Shown here in pieces: positions 24,716-32,085 of a stretch of 64,000 bases of DNA (position 1 is its first letter; the number at the start of each line of letters is the position of its first letter). Location: positions 1 through 64,000 of the forward strand of contig VXTM01000026.1 in NCBI GenBank assembly GCA_009837445.1, read 5' to 3'. The DNA is from Acidimicrobiaceae bacterium. Its GTDB lineage: Bacteria > Actinomycetota > Acidimicrobiia > Acidimicrobiales > Aldehydirespiratoraceae. The position numbers and the translations under genes were made by a program. The notes beneath the pieces are model-generated. The model searched no databases. It had not been told where the DNA came from and was given only the letters and a program-made list of their open reading frames with translations.

Positions 24716-25936
24716 CTAGCCGTCGCCGACGCCGGAGATGGCGGCGGTGAGGCGCTGGGCTGAGGGCTTGACGACCCGGTCGCGGCCGATGAGGCCCCGC
24801 GGGGCGCCGAAGCCCAGGGCCCACTCGTAGCCGTCGACCGCGCTGTCGTGGAAGTAGCCCCGCAGGCCCGAGGCCCGGGCGTCGGCCACCACCGCCAGCG
24901 ACCCGTCCAGCACCGTGTCGCGCCAGTCGTCGTCATCGGTGGGCACGCCGTGGGCGGCCACCACCACGCCCCGACCCGGTACCGCGTCGATGGCCCGGTG
25001 CACGGCCTCCCCCAGCTCGGCCGGCTCGGGGGCGAAGCCCGCGGCCGAGCGCCGGGCCGACGCCGGCCAGCTGGCGAAACGGCCGGTCTCGGTCACCCCC
25101 ACCGGGTGGTCGTGGCTCAGCCCCACCAGCTCAGGGCCCTTCTCGAAGAACGGCGCGGCCACCGGTGCCCGGCCGGGCACCTCGACCGCACCCTCGCGCA
25201 GGGCCCTGGTCCAGGTGCCCCAGAGCAGGTCGTCCCAGCGGCGGGTCTCGACCGCGGCCGCGCCGGCGTGCTCGCGCTCGACCGGCGCGGCGTGCAGCGT
25301 CGGGGCCCCGAAGGTCGCCATCACCGGCTGCGGCCCCGACTCCAGCAGCCGGCACGACTCGTGCAGGGCCAGCATCGCCCCCTCGGCCGCCTCGGCGGCG
25401 GCCTCGGCGCTGCGTCGCCCCGGCGGCCGGGTGCCCAGCCCGTAGCCCCGTACGGCCCAGCCGATGGGGTCCTCGATCGGGCACCACCCGGCGGCCCGGC
25501 CGTCGAAGGCCTCGGCCATGCGGTCCACATGGCGGGCCCACCGCCGACGCCGAGCCGTCTCGTCGGCGTGGCCGCCCTCGTCGTCGACGTACCAGCCCGG
25601 CAGCGACGTGTGCTGCAGCGTTATCCACACCCCGAGACCGGCGACCGCGGCCGCGTCGGCGATGTCGAGGTAGCGGTCGAGCGCGTCGCTGTCGGGCCTT
25701 CCCGCGGCCGGCTCGACCCGGGCCCATTCCACGGTCAGGCGCAGGCTGTTGAGCCCCAGTGCTCGCAGCTGGGCCAAGTCGTCCCGGAAGTCCCGGGCGA
25801 AGCCGGCGCCGTCGCCCGAGCGGGGCGCCCGCCCGTCACGCTCCCACACCGACCAGTCGGCCGCGGGCGCCACCCCCTCGGCCGACACCGACGACGCTCC
25901 CGCCCCCCACAGGAAGGCACCGTCAGAGTCCGTCAT
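24716..25936 (-). CDS. GH1-like beta-glucosidase homologue, nucleophile missing
   Basis: A 406-aa TIM-barrel protein resembling family 1 glycosidases: FLWGAGASSVSAEG at the start (10-20 region), LNSLRLTVEWARVEP (62-76), and CPIEDP (E155) at the acid/base position that normally reads NEP. The nucleophile motif normally reads ENG; here the aligned stretch is VVAAHGVP (325-332), so the glutamate is replaced. A shorter barrel and the lost nucleophile suggest it does not act as a classical retaining glycosidase. It is the second degenerate glycosidase in 5 kb. It could be non-catalytic or use a different mechanism. Confidence 0.72.
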   Translation of the reverse strand: MTDSDGAFLWGAGASSVSAEGVAPAADWSVWERDGRAPRSGDGAGFARDFRDDLAQLRALGLNSLRLTVEWARVEPAAGRPDSDALDRYLDIADAAAVAGLGVWITLQHTSLPGWYVDDEGGHADETARRRRWARHVDRMAEAFDGRAAGWCPIEDPIGWAVRGYGLGTRPPGRRSAEAAAEAAEGAMLALHESCRLLESGPQPVMATFGAPTLHAAPVEREHAGAAAVETRRWDDLLWGTWTRALREGAVEVPGRAPVAAPFFEKGPELVGLSHDHPVGVTETGRFASWPASARRSAAGFAPEPAELGEAVHRAIDAVPGRGVVVAAHGVPTDDDDWRDTVLDGSLAVVADARASGLRGYFHDSAVDGYEWALGFGAPRGLIGRDRVVKPSAQRLTAAISGVGDG

Positions 25937-25950
25937 CTCAGCGGCATCTC

Positions 25951-26002
25951 CCGAAATTGATGCGGTTGACGCCCTCTGAGGTCACCACATACATCAATTT
26001 GG
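25951..26002. repeat. nested palindrome, CCGAAAT family
   Basis: Outer arms CCGAAATTGATG (25951-25962) and CATCAATTTGG (25992-26002), with inner arms TGAC and GTCA around a 10-base loop. It lies in the 86-base gap between the GH1-like start and the MaoC stop. The outer arm resembles those of the palindromes at 24659 and 48308. Confidence 0.65.
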
Positions 26003-26022
26003 CGCTGCCGTCGGCCACCCGC

Positions 26023-26862
26023 TCAGCGGGTTGTGAAGACGCCGGCGTCGAACACCACCTGGTCGCCCACGCAGGTCTGGAACAGCGTGGAGTCGCCCTC
26101 GTCCCACATGCAGACGTCGAGGCGCTGGCCGGGCAGGACCGGCGCCTTGAAGCGCCCGCCCATCGACCCGAAGCGGGCCGGGTCGCTGCCACAGAGGGTG
26201 TGCAGCAGGGCCCGTCCCGTCACCCCGAAGGTGCACAGCCCGTGCAGGATGGGCGTGTCGAACCCGGCCATGGCCGCGAACGACGGGTCGGAGTGCAGGG
26301 GGTTGCGGTCGCCGTTCAGGCGGTACAGCAGGGCCAGATCGGTGCGGGTGTCGTACCCGGTAACGTGGTCGGGCTCGCGGTCGGGCCGCTGCCAAGTGTT
26401 GGCCGGCCCGCGATCGCCGCCCCAGCCGCCCTCGCCCGAGATGAACAGCCCGGCCCGGCTGGTCCACATCGGCTCGCCGTCGTGGCTGCGGACGTTGGTC
26501 TCCAGCACCACCAGCGCGGCCTTGATCTTGTCGTAGATGCCGGCCACCCGGGACTGGGCCACCGCGGAGCCCGCGGCCGGGATCTCCTGATGGAGCTCGA
26601 TGTGCTGGTCGCCGTGCAGCAGCGCGGCCAGGTTGAAGTCGCCGTAGTCGGGCATCCGGCTGGGGCCGATGACCACGACTTGGGTGGGCAGCATCCGCTG
26701 GGTGACGTCTCGGGTGTTCTCGGTGGTGAACTCCAACTCGAAGCCGGTCGGGTCGGACGCTCCCGCCCCCACGCCGAGGGCGTACAGCAGGCTGTCCTTG
26801 GAGGTCCAGCTGATCTCGGTTTCTTCTCCCACGGCACCCGCGGCATCCGGATTGATGGGCAT
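26023..26862 (-). CDS. MaoC-family hydratase (hydratase-2-like, double hot-dog)
   Basis: A 279-aa protein with two hot-dog halves as in the hydratase part of peroxisomal MFE-2. The catalytic R-hydratase motif is in the second half: YRLNGDRNPLHSDP, with D185 and H190. Members hydrate trans-2-enoyl-CoA to (R)-3-hydroxyacyl-CoA. HGLCTFGVTGRA is also conserved. It is divergent from the PhyH-rhodanese gene across a 61-base gap, so it may be co-regulated with it. No acyl-CoA dehydrogenase or ligase is adjacent, so the pathway is unclear. Confidence 0.85.
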   Translation of the reverse strand: MPINPDAAGAVGEETEISWTSKDSLLYALGVGAGASDPTGFELEFTTENTRDVTQRMLPTQVVVIGPSRMPDYGDFNLAALLHGDQHIELHQEIPAAGSAVAQSRVAGIYDKIKAALVVLETNVRSHDGEPMWTSRAGLFISGEGGWGGDRGPANTWQRPDREPDHVTGYDTRTDLALLYRLNGDRNPLHSDPSFAAMAGFDTPILHGLCTFGVTGRALLHTLCGSDPARFGSMGGRFKAPVLPGQRLDVCMWDEGDSTLFQTCVGDQVVFDAGVFTTR

Positions 26863-26923
26863 GACACCTCCACTCCTTGCGGGCAGCCCACGCTAACGCC
26901 CCTGTCTCGGGCGTACTATTGCC

Positions 26924-28630
26924 ATGGTGACGATCCGCCGCGACACCCCGTTCCCGTCGCGCCAGGAGTGCGACCTGGAGGCGTTCGCCGCGCTGGTCGA
27001 GCAGCCCCTCGACCCCGCCGACTACCCGCTGGCGGACCGGATCACCCAGGGCGTCCCCACCTACGACGCCAGCGCGCTGGCCCACGGTCCTACCGCCGAC
27101 GCCGAGCACCGCACCGCGCTCCGTGACGAGCTCTTCAGAGCCCTGGTCGAGGGACCCGGCATAGTGCTGCTCGAGTCGGCCGTGCCCGCCGAGGCCGTCG
27201 ATCGGGCTTCGCAGGTGTTCTGGGACCTGATCGCGGCCCAGCACGCCCAGGGAGGACCCGCCGGCGACCACTTCGCCAAGCCCGGAACCAACGACCGGGT
27301 GTGGAACGCCCTGGAGAAGCTGGCCGTGACCGATCCCGAGGCCTTCATCGACTATCACCGCTCCGACGCGGTGGCGGTGGCCTGCGAGGCCTGGCTGGGC
27401 CCCCGCTACCAGCTCACCGAGCAGGTCAACGTGGTCAACCCGGGCGGCGAGGCCCAGCACCCCCACCGCGACTACCACATGGGCTTCCTCACCGACGACG
27501 AGGCCGAGCGGTTCCCCCTCCAGGCCCACCGGCTGTCGCCGCTGCTCACCCTCCAGGGCGCCATCGCCCACTGCGACATGGGCACCGAGACCGGTCCCAC
27601 CATGTACCTGCCCCACTCCCACAAGTACGAGCTGGGCTACCTGGCGTGGCGACGCCCCGAGTTCATCGAGTACTTCGCCCAGCACCGGGTGCAGCTGCCG
27701 CTGCGCACCGGCGACGCGGTGTTCTTCAGCCCGGCCATGTTCCACGCCGCGGGCCACAACCGCACCGCCGACGTGCACCGCATGGCCAACCTGCTCCAGA
27801 TCTCCTCCGCGTTCGGGCGGGCCACCGAGGCCGTGGACCGCGCCCGCATGGTCCACGCGGTGTACCCGAGGTTGCGGTCCCGGCTGGCGTCGGGCCTCGA
27901 CCGGGCCGCGGCCGCCAACGTGGTGGCCTGCTGCGCGGAGGGCTACGCCTTCCCCACCAACCTCGACCGGGACCAGCCGGTGGACGGCCTGGCCCCGCCG
28001 TCGCAGGCCGACCTGATGATCCAGGGCCTGGACGAGGACTGGACTCCCGAGCGTCTCAGTCTCGAGCTTTATCTGCACGGCGAACGCCACCGCAGCGCGG
28101 TGGGGGAGGATCCTCCCCTCTTCGGTGCTGATGAGGACGGCGGACCGGCCATCGCGGAGTCGGCCCCACCGGAACCTGCCCTGGTGGGCGGCAGCCTCGG
28201 CCAAGCCGCCCGCCTCACGGTCGACGAGCTGCTGGCGCAGGCCCGGTCCGGCCTGCGGCGGTTCGCCCCCGAGGAGCTGGCCACCAAGATGGAGTCCGCG
28301 ACCGCCCCCGGTCCGGACGGCCCCCTGGTGGTCATCGACATTCGCGACCGCGACGACCGGGAGCGGACCGGGATGATCCCCGGCTCAGCGAGCATCCCGT
28401 TGATCGTGCTGGAGTGGCGCTGCCACCCGTCGGCCAGCTACTCCCACCCGGCCGTCGAGTCGTTCGACCAGCCGCTGGTGGTGGTCTGCAACGAGGGCTA
28501 CACGTCGAGCCTCGCAGCCGCCTCACTGCGCCGCCTCGGCTTCTCCGACGTCAGCGACCTAGAGGGCGGCATCGAGGCCTGGTCGGCGGCCGGTCTGCTC
28601 ACGACCGAGCCCACCGAGCCGAAGCCATAG
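26924..28630 (+). CDS. PhyH-type dioxygenase fused to a rhodanese domain
   Basis: A 568-aa fusion. Residues about 60-340 are a phytanoyl-CoA dioxygenase-like Fe(II)/2-oxoglutarate domain with the H-x-D pair H181/D183 (HPHRDYH) and a distal histidine in FHAAGHNRT (H274 or H278). After a Pro/Gly-rich linker, residues about 430-560 are a rhodanese domain with the active-site cysteine C522 in VVVCNEGYTS and the typical ending GFSDVSDLEGGIEAW. Rhodaneses carry persulfide sulfur; a direct fusion to a PhyH oxygenase is unusual. It could oxidise a sulfur-containing or thioester substrate. Function unproven. ATG at 26924; a MaoC gene is divergent. Confidence 0.83.
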   Translation: MVTIRRDTPFPSRQECDLEAFAALVEQPLDPADYPLADRITQGVPTYDASALAHGPTADAEHRTALRDELFRALVEGPGIVLLESAVPAEAVDRASQVFWDLIAAQHAQGGPAGDHFAKPGTNDRVWNALEKLAVTDPEAFIDYHRSDAVAVACEAWLGPRYQLTEQVNVVNPGGEAQHPHRDYHMGFLTDDEAERFPLQAHRLSPLLTLQGAIAHCDMGTETGPTMYLPHSHKYELGYLAWRRPEFIEYFAQHRVQLPLRTGDAVFFSPAMFHAAGHNRTADVHRMANLLQISSAFGRATEAVDRARMVHAVYPRLRSRLASGLDRAAAANVVACCAEGYAFPTNLDRDQPVDGLAPPSQADLMIQGLDEDWTPERLSLELYLHGERHRSAVGEDPPLFGADEDGGPAIAESAPPEPALVGGSLGQAARLTVDELLAQARSGLRRFAPEELATKMESATAPGPDGPLVVIDIRDRDDRERTGMIPGSASIPLIVLEWRCHPSASYSHPAVESFDQPLVVVCNEGYTSSLAAASLRRLGFSDVSDLEGGIEAWSAAGLLTTEPTEPKP

Positions 28631-28642
28631 CCACCGCCCATC

Positions 28643-28849
28643 GAATTGGCAGCGTTTTGCGCGGTATGCGTGCATTGTGCTGCCAGTTCGCGGCAAGGGA
28701 CGGCCGCCGTCTGGAATTGGCAGCGTTTTGCGCGGTATGCGTGCATTGTGCTGCCAGTTCGCGGCAAAGACCGGCCGCCGTCTGGAATTGGCAGCGTTTT
28801 GCGCGGTATGCGTGCATTGTGCTGCCAGTTCGCGGCAAAGACCGGCCGC
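28643..28849. repeat. three tandem 71-base units, each a hairpin
   Basis: Units start at 28643, 28714 and 28785 (the last is about 65 bases). Each opens with GAATTGGCAG and contains CTGCCAGTTC 37 bases later, forming a 10-bp imperfect stem. The copies differ at only a few bases near GGCAAGGGACGG versus GGCAAAGACCGG. They fill the gap between the PhyH-rhodanese and VWA genes, where they could attenuate transcription. Confidence 0.9.
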
Positions 28850-28883
28850 TGGGCTGGCTGGCCGGCCGGGGTAGGGTCGGGGC

Positions 28884-30953
28884 ATGGCTCTGCGGGAGCG
28901 CTGGCGCCGCCGGCCGAGGGCTAAGCCCGAGCCGGCCCACTTCGCCTACTGGCGCTGGGACGGCACCCAGGCCGGCTTCGACCTCGACGCCGACTCGATC
29001 TTCGACGAGCTGGCCGACGACCTGCTCTACCACGGCGACCTCGCCAGCGCGCTGCGCCGTCTCATGGCCGACGGGTTCGAGGACCGTTCGGGCCGCCGGA
29101 TCCAGGGCCTGCGCGAGATGCTGGAGCGGCTGAGGGAGCGTCGCCGCGACCTGCTGGAGAACCACGACCTGGGCGGCGTGTACGAAGACATCGCCGAGGC
29201 CCTGCGCGATGTAGTGCGCACCGAGCGCCGGGCGCTGGAAGAGCTGGACGCGGCCGCGGCCGAGGCCCGGGACGACGGCGACGAGCGCCGGGCCGACCTC
29301 ACCGCCCAGACCGCAGCCACCAAGAACCTCCAGCTCGACATGTTGCCCCCCGACCTGGCCGGCCAGTTCAAGGCCCTCGACAACTACGACTTCGAGAGCG
29401 ACGAGGCCCGCCAGCAGTTCACCGAGCTGGCCGAACAGCTGCGCGAGCAGCTCATGCAGCAATTCCTGGACCGGATGGCGGGCGCGGTGAACGACGCCAC
29501 CGACGGCGACACGTCCGAGGAGATGCAGCGGCTCAAGGACATGCTGGCCGAGCTCAACGCCATGCTGGCCCAGCGGGCCCGTGGTGAAGAGCCCGACTTC
29601 GACGGGTTCATGGAGCGCTACGGCGACTTCTTCCCCGAGAACCCCAAGACCCTCGACGAGCTCCTTGAGGTGATGGCCCGCCGCATGGCCGCCGCCCAGT
29701 CCCTCATGAACTCGATGACACCGGGCCAGCGCGACCAGCTCCAGCAGCTGTCGGACCAGCTGCTGTCCGACATGGACCTCAACTGGCAGATCAACGAGCT
29801 GGCCGGCCACCTCCGCAACCAGTTCCCGGACCTCGGCTGGGAGCGGCGCTACGAGTTCGGCGGCGTCGACCCCCTCGACTTCGGCGAGGCCACTGACATG
29901 CTGGCCGAGCTGGGCGACATCGACCAGCTCGAGAACCTGCTGCGGGGCTCGCCCAGCCCCGGCGCCCTGGCCGAGGCCGACACCGAGGCCGTCCGCAGGC
30001 TGCTGGGCGACGACGAGGCCGAGAGCCTCGAACGCATGGCCGAGGTGGCCCGCATGCTGGAGGAGGCCGGCCTGATCGAGAACCACGAGGGCCGCTTCGA
30101 CCTCACCCCCAGAGCCATCCGCAAGATCGGCCTGGGTGCGCTCCGCGACCTGTTCGCCAAGCTCGACGCGGACAAACTCGGCCGCCACGCCATCCATCGG
30201 GAGGGCATGGGCCACGAGCGCGAGCCCGACACCAAGCCCTACGAGTTCGGCGACGCCTTCAACCTTCACATCGGCCGGACCATCCGCAACGCCCTGACCC
30301 GCACCGGCGGCGGCGTGCCCGTAAACCTGCACCCAGACGACTTCGAGATCGAGCGGACCGAGCAGCAGGTGCGGTCGGCCACCGTGCTGATGCTGGACCT
30401 GTCGCTGTCGATGCCGATGCGCAACAACTTCCTGCCGGCCAAGAAGGTGGCCATGGCCCTGCACGCGCTGATCTCCAGCCAGTATCCCCGCGACTACCTG
30501 GGCCTGGTGTCGTTCAGCGAGGTGGCCCGGGAGTTCCGGCCCGAGAAGTTGCCCGAGGTCTCATGGGACTACGTGTACGGCACAAACATGCAGCACGGCT
30601 TCATGCTTGCCCGGCGCATGCTCAGCCGCCAGACCGGCACCAAGCAGATCATCATGATCACCGACGGCGAGCCCACCGCCCACATCACCTCGTCGGGCCG
30701 GCCCTTCTTCAGCTACCCGCCCACCCGGGAGACGGTCGATCTCACCCTGGCCGAGGTGGGCCGCTGCACCCGTGACGGCATCCGCATCAACACGTTCATG
30801 CTCGACGCCACGTCGTACCTGACCAACTTCGTGGAGCGCATCACCGAGATGAACGGGGGCCGGGCCTTCTTCACCACCAACGAGAACCTCGGCGACTACG
30901 TGCTCGTGGACTTCGTGGAGCACAAGCGCAGCCTGGTGCGGGCCCGCCGCTGA
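28884..30953 (+). CDS. VWA-domain protein, partner of MoxR-type ATPase
   Basis: A 689-aa protein. The long N-terminal part (about 1-480) is highly charged and helical, with segments likely to form coiled coils. The C-terminal part (about 495-680) is a von Willebrand factor A domain with a MIDAS motif DLSLSM (first Asp 505) and ITDGEPTAH. Such proteins form the second half of MoxR/VWA or ChlI/ChlD-like chaperone pairs. The AAA+ protein at 23179 is the obvious partner, although three genes intervene. The three-copy hairpin repeat lies just upstream. A bidirectional-looking hairpin follows the stop. Confidence 0.85.
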   Translation: MALRERWRRRPRAKPEPAHFAYWRWDGTQAGFDLDADSIFDELADDLLYHGDLASALRRLMADGFEDRSGRRIQGLREMLERLRERRRDLLENHDLGGVYEDIAEALRDVVRTERRALEELDAAAAEARDDGDERRADLTAQTAATKNLQLDMLPPDLAGQFKALDNYDFESDEARQQFTELAEQLREQLMQQFLDRMAGAVNDATDGDTSEEMQRLKDMLAELNAMLAQRARGEEPDFDGFMERYGDFFPENPKTLDELLEVMARRMAAAQSLMNSMTPGQRDQLQQLSDQLLSDMDLNWQINELAGHLRNQFPDLGWERRYEFGGVDPLDFGEATDMLAELGDIDQLENLLRGSPSPGALAEADTEAVRRLLGDDEAESLERMAEVARMLEEAGLIENHEGRFDLTPRAIRKIGLGALRDLFAKLDADKLGRHAIHREGMGHEREPDTKPYEFGDAFNLHIGRTIRNALTRTGGGVPVNLHPDDFEIERTEQQVRSATVLMLDLSLSMPMRNNFLPAKKVAMALHALISSQYPRDYLGLVSFSEVAREFRPEKLPEVSWDYVYGTNMQHGFMLARRMLSRQTGTKQIIMITDGEPTAHITSSGRPFFSYPPTRETVDLTLAEVGRCTRDGIRINTFMLDATSYLTNFVERITEMNGGRAFFTTNENLGDYVLVDFVEHKRSLVRARR

Positions 30954-30977
30954 CAGACCCCTGGTCGAGAATAAGCG

Positions 30978-31008
30978 CCGGGGGAGGGAGGATTTCTTGC
31001 TCCCCGGG
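30978..31008 (+). terminator. hairpin after the VWA gene
   Basis: CCGGGGGAG (30978-30986) pairs with CTCCCCGGG (31000-31008), eight of nine positions matching, around a 13-base loop. It is followed by TTTGCATTT. Position 25 bases after the stop and the stem strength suggest transcription termination; the T-tract is weak. Confidence 0.55.
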
Positions 31009-31009
31009 T

Positions 31010-31038
31010 TTGCATTTGTCGTATGACAGTGGTGTAAT
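31010..31038 (+). promoter_or_regulatory. candidate sigma-70-type promoter for whiB
   Basis: TTGCAT (31010-31015) and TGTAAT (31033-31038) are separated by 17 bases and lie about 90 bases before the WhiB start. Matches are four of six to TTGACA and five of six to TATAAT, in locally AT-rich DNA. Confidence 0.5.
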
Positions 31039-31128
31039 TACATCGATGGCACCCGGGCGGGGCCGGGCTCGAGCCCACCGCTGGGGCCCGGACCAGTTAT
31101 CGAGATGGTCATCGTGGAGGAACACCCA

Positions 31129-31404
31129 ATGGAGCTACACGGCATCTTTCCCGCCGAGGACATGTCCTGGCAGCGCGAGGCCAACTGCTTGGGCGTGCAT
31201 CCCGACCTCTTCTTCCCCGAGCGGGGCGCATCCACCCGGGAGGCCAAGGAGGTCTGCCGGGGCTGCGTGGTGCGCGAGCAGTGCTTGGAGTTCGCGCTGA
31301 ACAACGGCGAGAAGTTCGGCATCTGGGGAGGCATGAGCGAGCGCGAGCGACGCCGCATACGGCGCGCCCGGGCGATGCAGCGCCGAGCGGCCGCCACCGC
31401 CTAG
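31129..31404 (+). CDS. WhiB-family iron-sulfur transcriptional regulator
   Basis: A 91-aa Wbl protein, found only in Actinobacteria and their phages. Four cysteines bind a 4Fe-4S cluster (ANC, VCRGC, EQC), followed by the turn GIWGGMSERERR and a basic tail that contacts DNA and sigma factor. The ATG at 31129 is preferred over an in-frame upstream GTG or ATG because GGAGG lies eight bases before it. The tryptophan-rich start (MSWQREANC) is most like WhiB1/WhiB2-type proteins. Probable role in redox- or cell-division-linked regulation; the exact subfamily is uncertain. Confidence 0.93.
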   Translation: MELHGIFPAEDMSWQREANCLGVHPDLFFPERGASTREAKEVCRGCVVREQCLEFALNNGEKFGIWGGMSERERRRIRRARAMQRRAAATA

Positions 31405-31434
31405 GCATCATCCAGCCGCAAGCCGAGTAAACCG

Positions 31435-31455
31435 GCCGCATACCAGGGATGCGGC
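31435..31455 (+). terminator. hairpin between whiB and tatA
   Basis: GCCGCAT (31435-31441) and ATGCGGC (31449-31455) form a perfect 7-bp stem with a 7-base loop, 31 bases after the WhiB stop and about 30 bases before the TatA start. No T-run follows, so this may be a weak terminator or an RNA-stability element. Confidence 0.45.
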
Positions 31456-31485
31456 TGTGGACAAAGCGCGGTATGCTTCCCAGCG

Positions 31486-31728
31486 ATGGCGAACATTTTC
31501 GCGGTGGTGCCGAGCATCGGCACGTCCGAACTCATCATCATTCTCATCATCGTCCTGCTGGTGTTCGGCGGGGCGAAGCTCCCCAAGCTCGCACGCTCGC
31601 TGGGCCAGGCCCAGAAGGAGTTCAAGGACGGTCTGTCCGAGAGCGCCAGTGAGGGCGACGGGGGAGCCAGCAAGGCCACCGGCAGCGACGGCAACCAAGG
31701 CGCTCCGGGCAAGAACGGCTCCGCCTGA
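31486..31728 (+). CDS. tatA: Sec-independent translocase subunit TatA
   Basis: An 80-aa membrane protein: short N-terminus, one transmembrane helix (ELIIILIIVLLVFGG), the FGG hinge, and an amphipathic helix (AKLPKLARSLGQAQKEFKDG), followed by a polar Ser/Gly tail. This is the classical TatA/E layout. TatA oligomers form the pore that lets folded proteins cross the membrane. TatB and TatC are not in the neighbourhood, which is common for Actinobacteria. Confidence 0.93.
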   Translation: MANIFAVVPSIGTSELIIILIIVLLVFGGAKLPKLARSLGQAQKEFKDGLSESASEGDGGASKATGSDGNQGAPGKNGSA

Positions 31729-31755
31729 GGGCCTCGCCCCGAGGCGGAGGGCATC

Positions 31756-32055
31756 ATGACGATCACCGATGTCGAAGCGGTCGACGAGCCGCCGGTGGGG
31801 CAGGCCACCGTCGTCTACCTCGGTCCGACCGCGCCCCACTGGGAGATCCGACCGGTGTACGGCGACGCCGACTTCATGGCCTCGTTCCGCGACCGGGTCC
31901 ACGCCCGCCTGCTGCTGCTGCCTCCTCACGATCCACAGTTCCGCCGCAACCGCGAGCGGGTCAACCGCGACGCCGAACGCGAGCGGATAATCGTGGACTG
32001 GGACCTCGGCTACCCCGAGGAAGAGGATCCCTACCCGGTCCGGGAGCGGGCCTGA
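31756..32055 (+). CDS. small hypothetical protein
   Basis: A 99-aa soluble protein with no recognised family. It has a hydrophobic strand-like core (ATVVYLGPTAPHWEIRPVYG), a basic helical middle (RDRVHARLLLL...RRNRERVNRDAERER) and an acidic end (YPEEEDPYPVRERA). It lies 27 bases after tatA and 30 before ppk on the same strand, so it is probably cotranscribed. Real coding is supported by codon composition and tight packing; function unknown. Confidence 0.65.
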   Translation: MTITDVEAVDEPPVGQATVVYLGPTAPHWEIRPVYGDADFMASFRDRVHARLLLLPPHDPQFRRNRERVNRDAERERIIVDWDLGYPEEEDPYPVRERA

Positions 32056-32085
32056 CCCGGACGGTCACGTGACCCCGCCCCGTCC

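Noticed and set aside
25994-28204. A 736-aa minus-strand open frame spanning the MaoC and PhyH genes
   Set aside because: It is antisense to PhyH and in an alternative frame of MaoC; composition is Arg/Gly/Pro-rich and no family is visible.
28643-28849. CRISPR array
   Set aside because: The 71-base units are contiguous with no unique spacers, and no cas genes are present.
28599-30464. A 621-aa minus-strand open frame opposite the VWA gene
   Set aside because: Leu/Val/Gly/His-rich shadow of a gene whose sense strand has MIDAS and VWA motifs.
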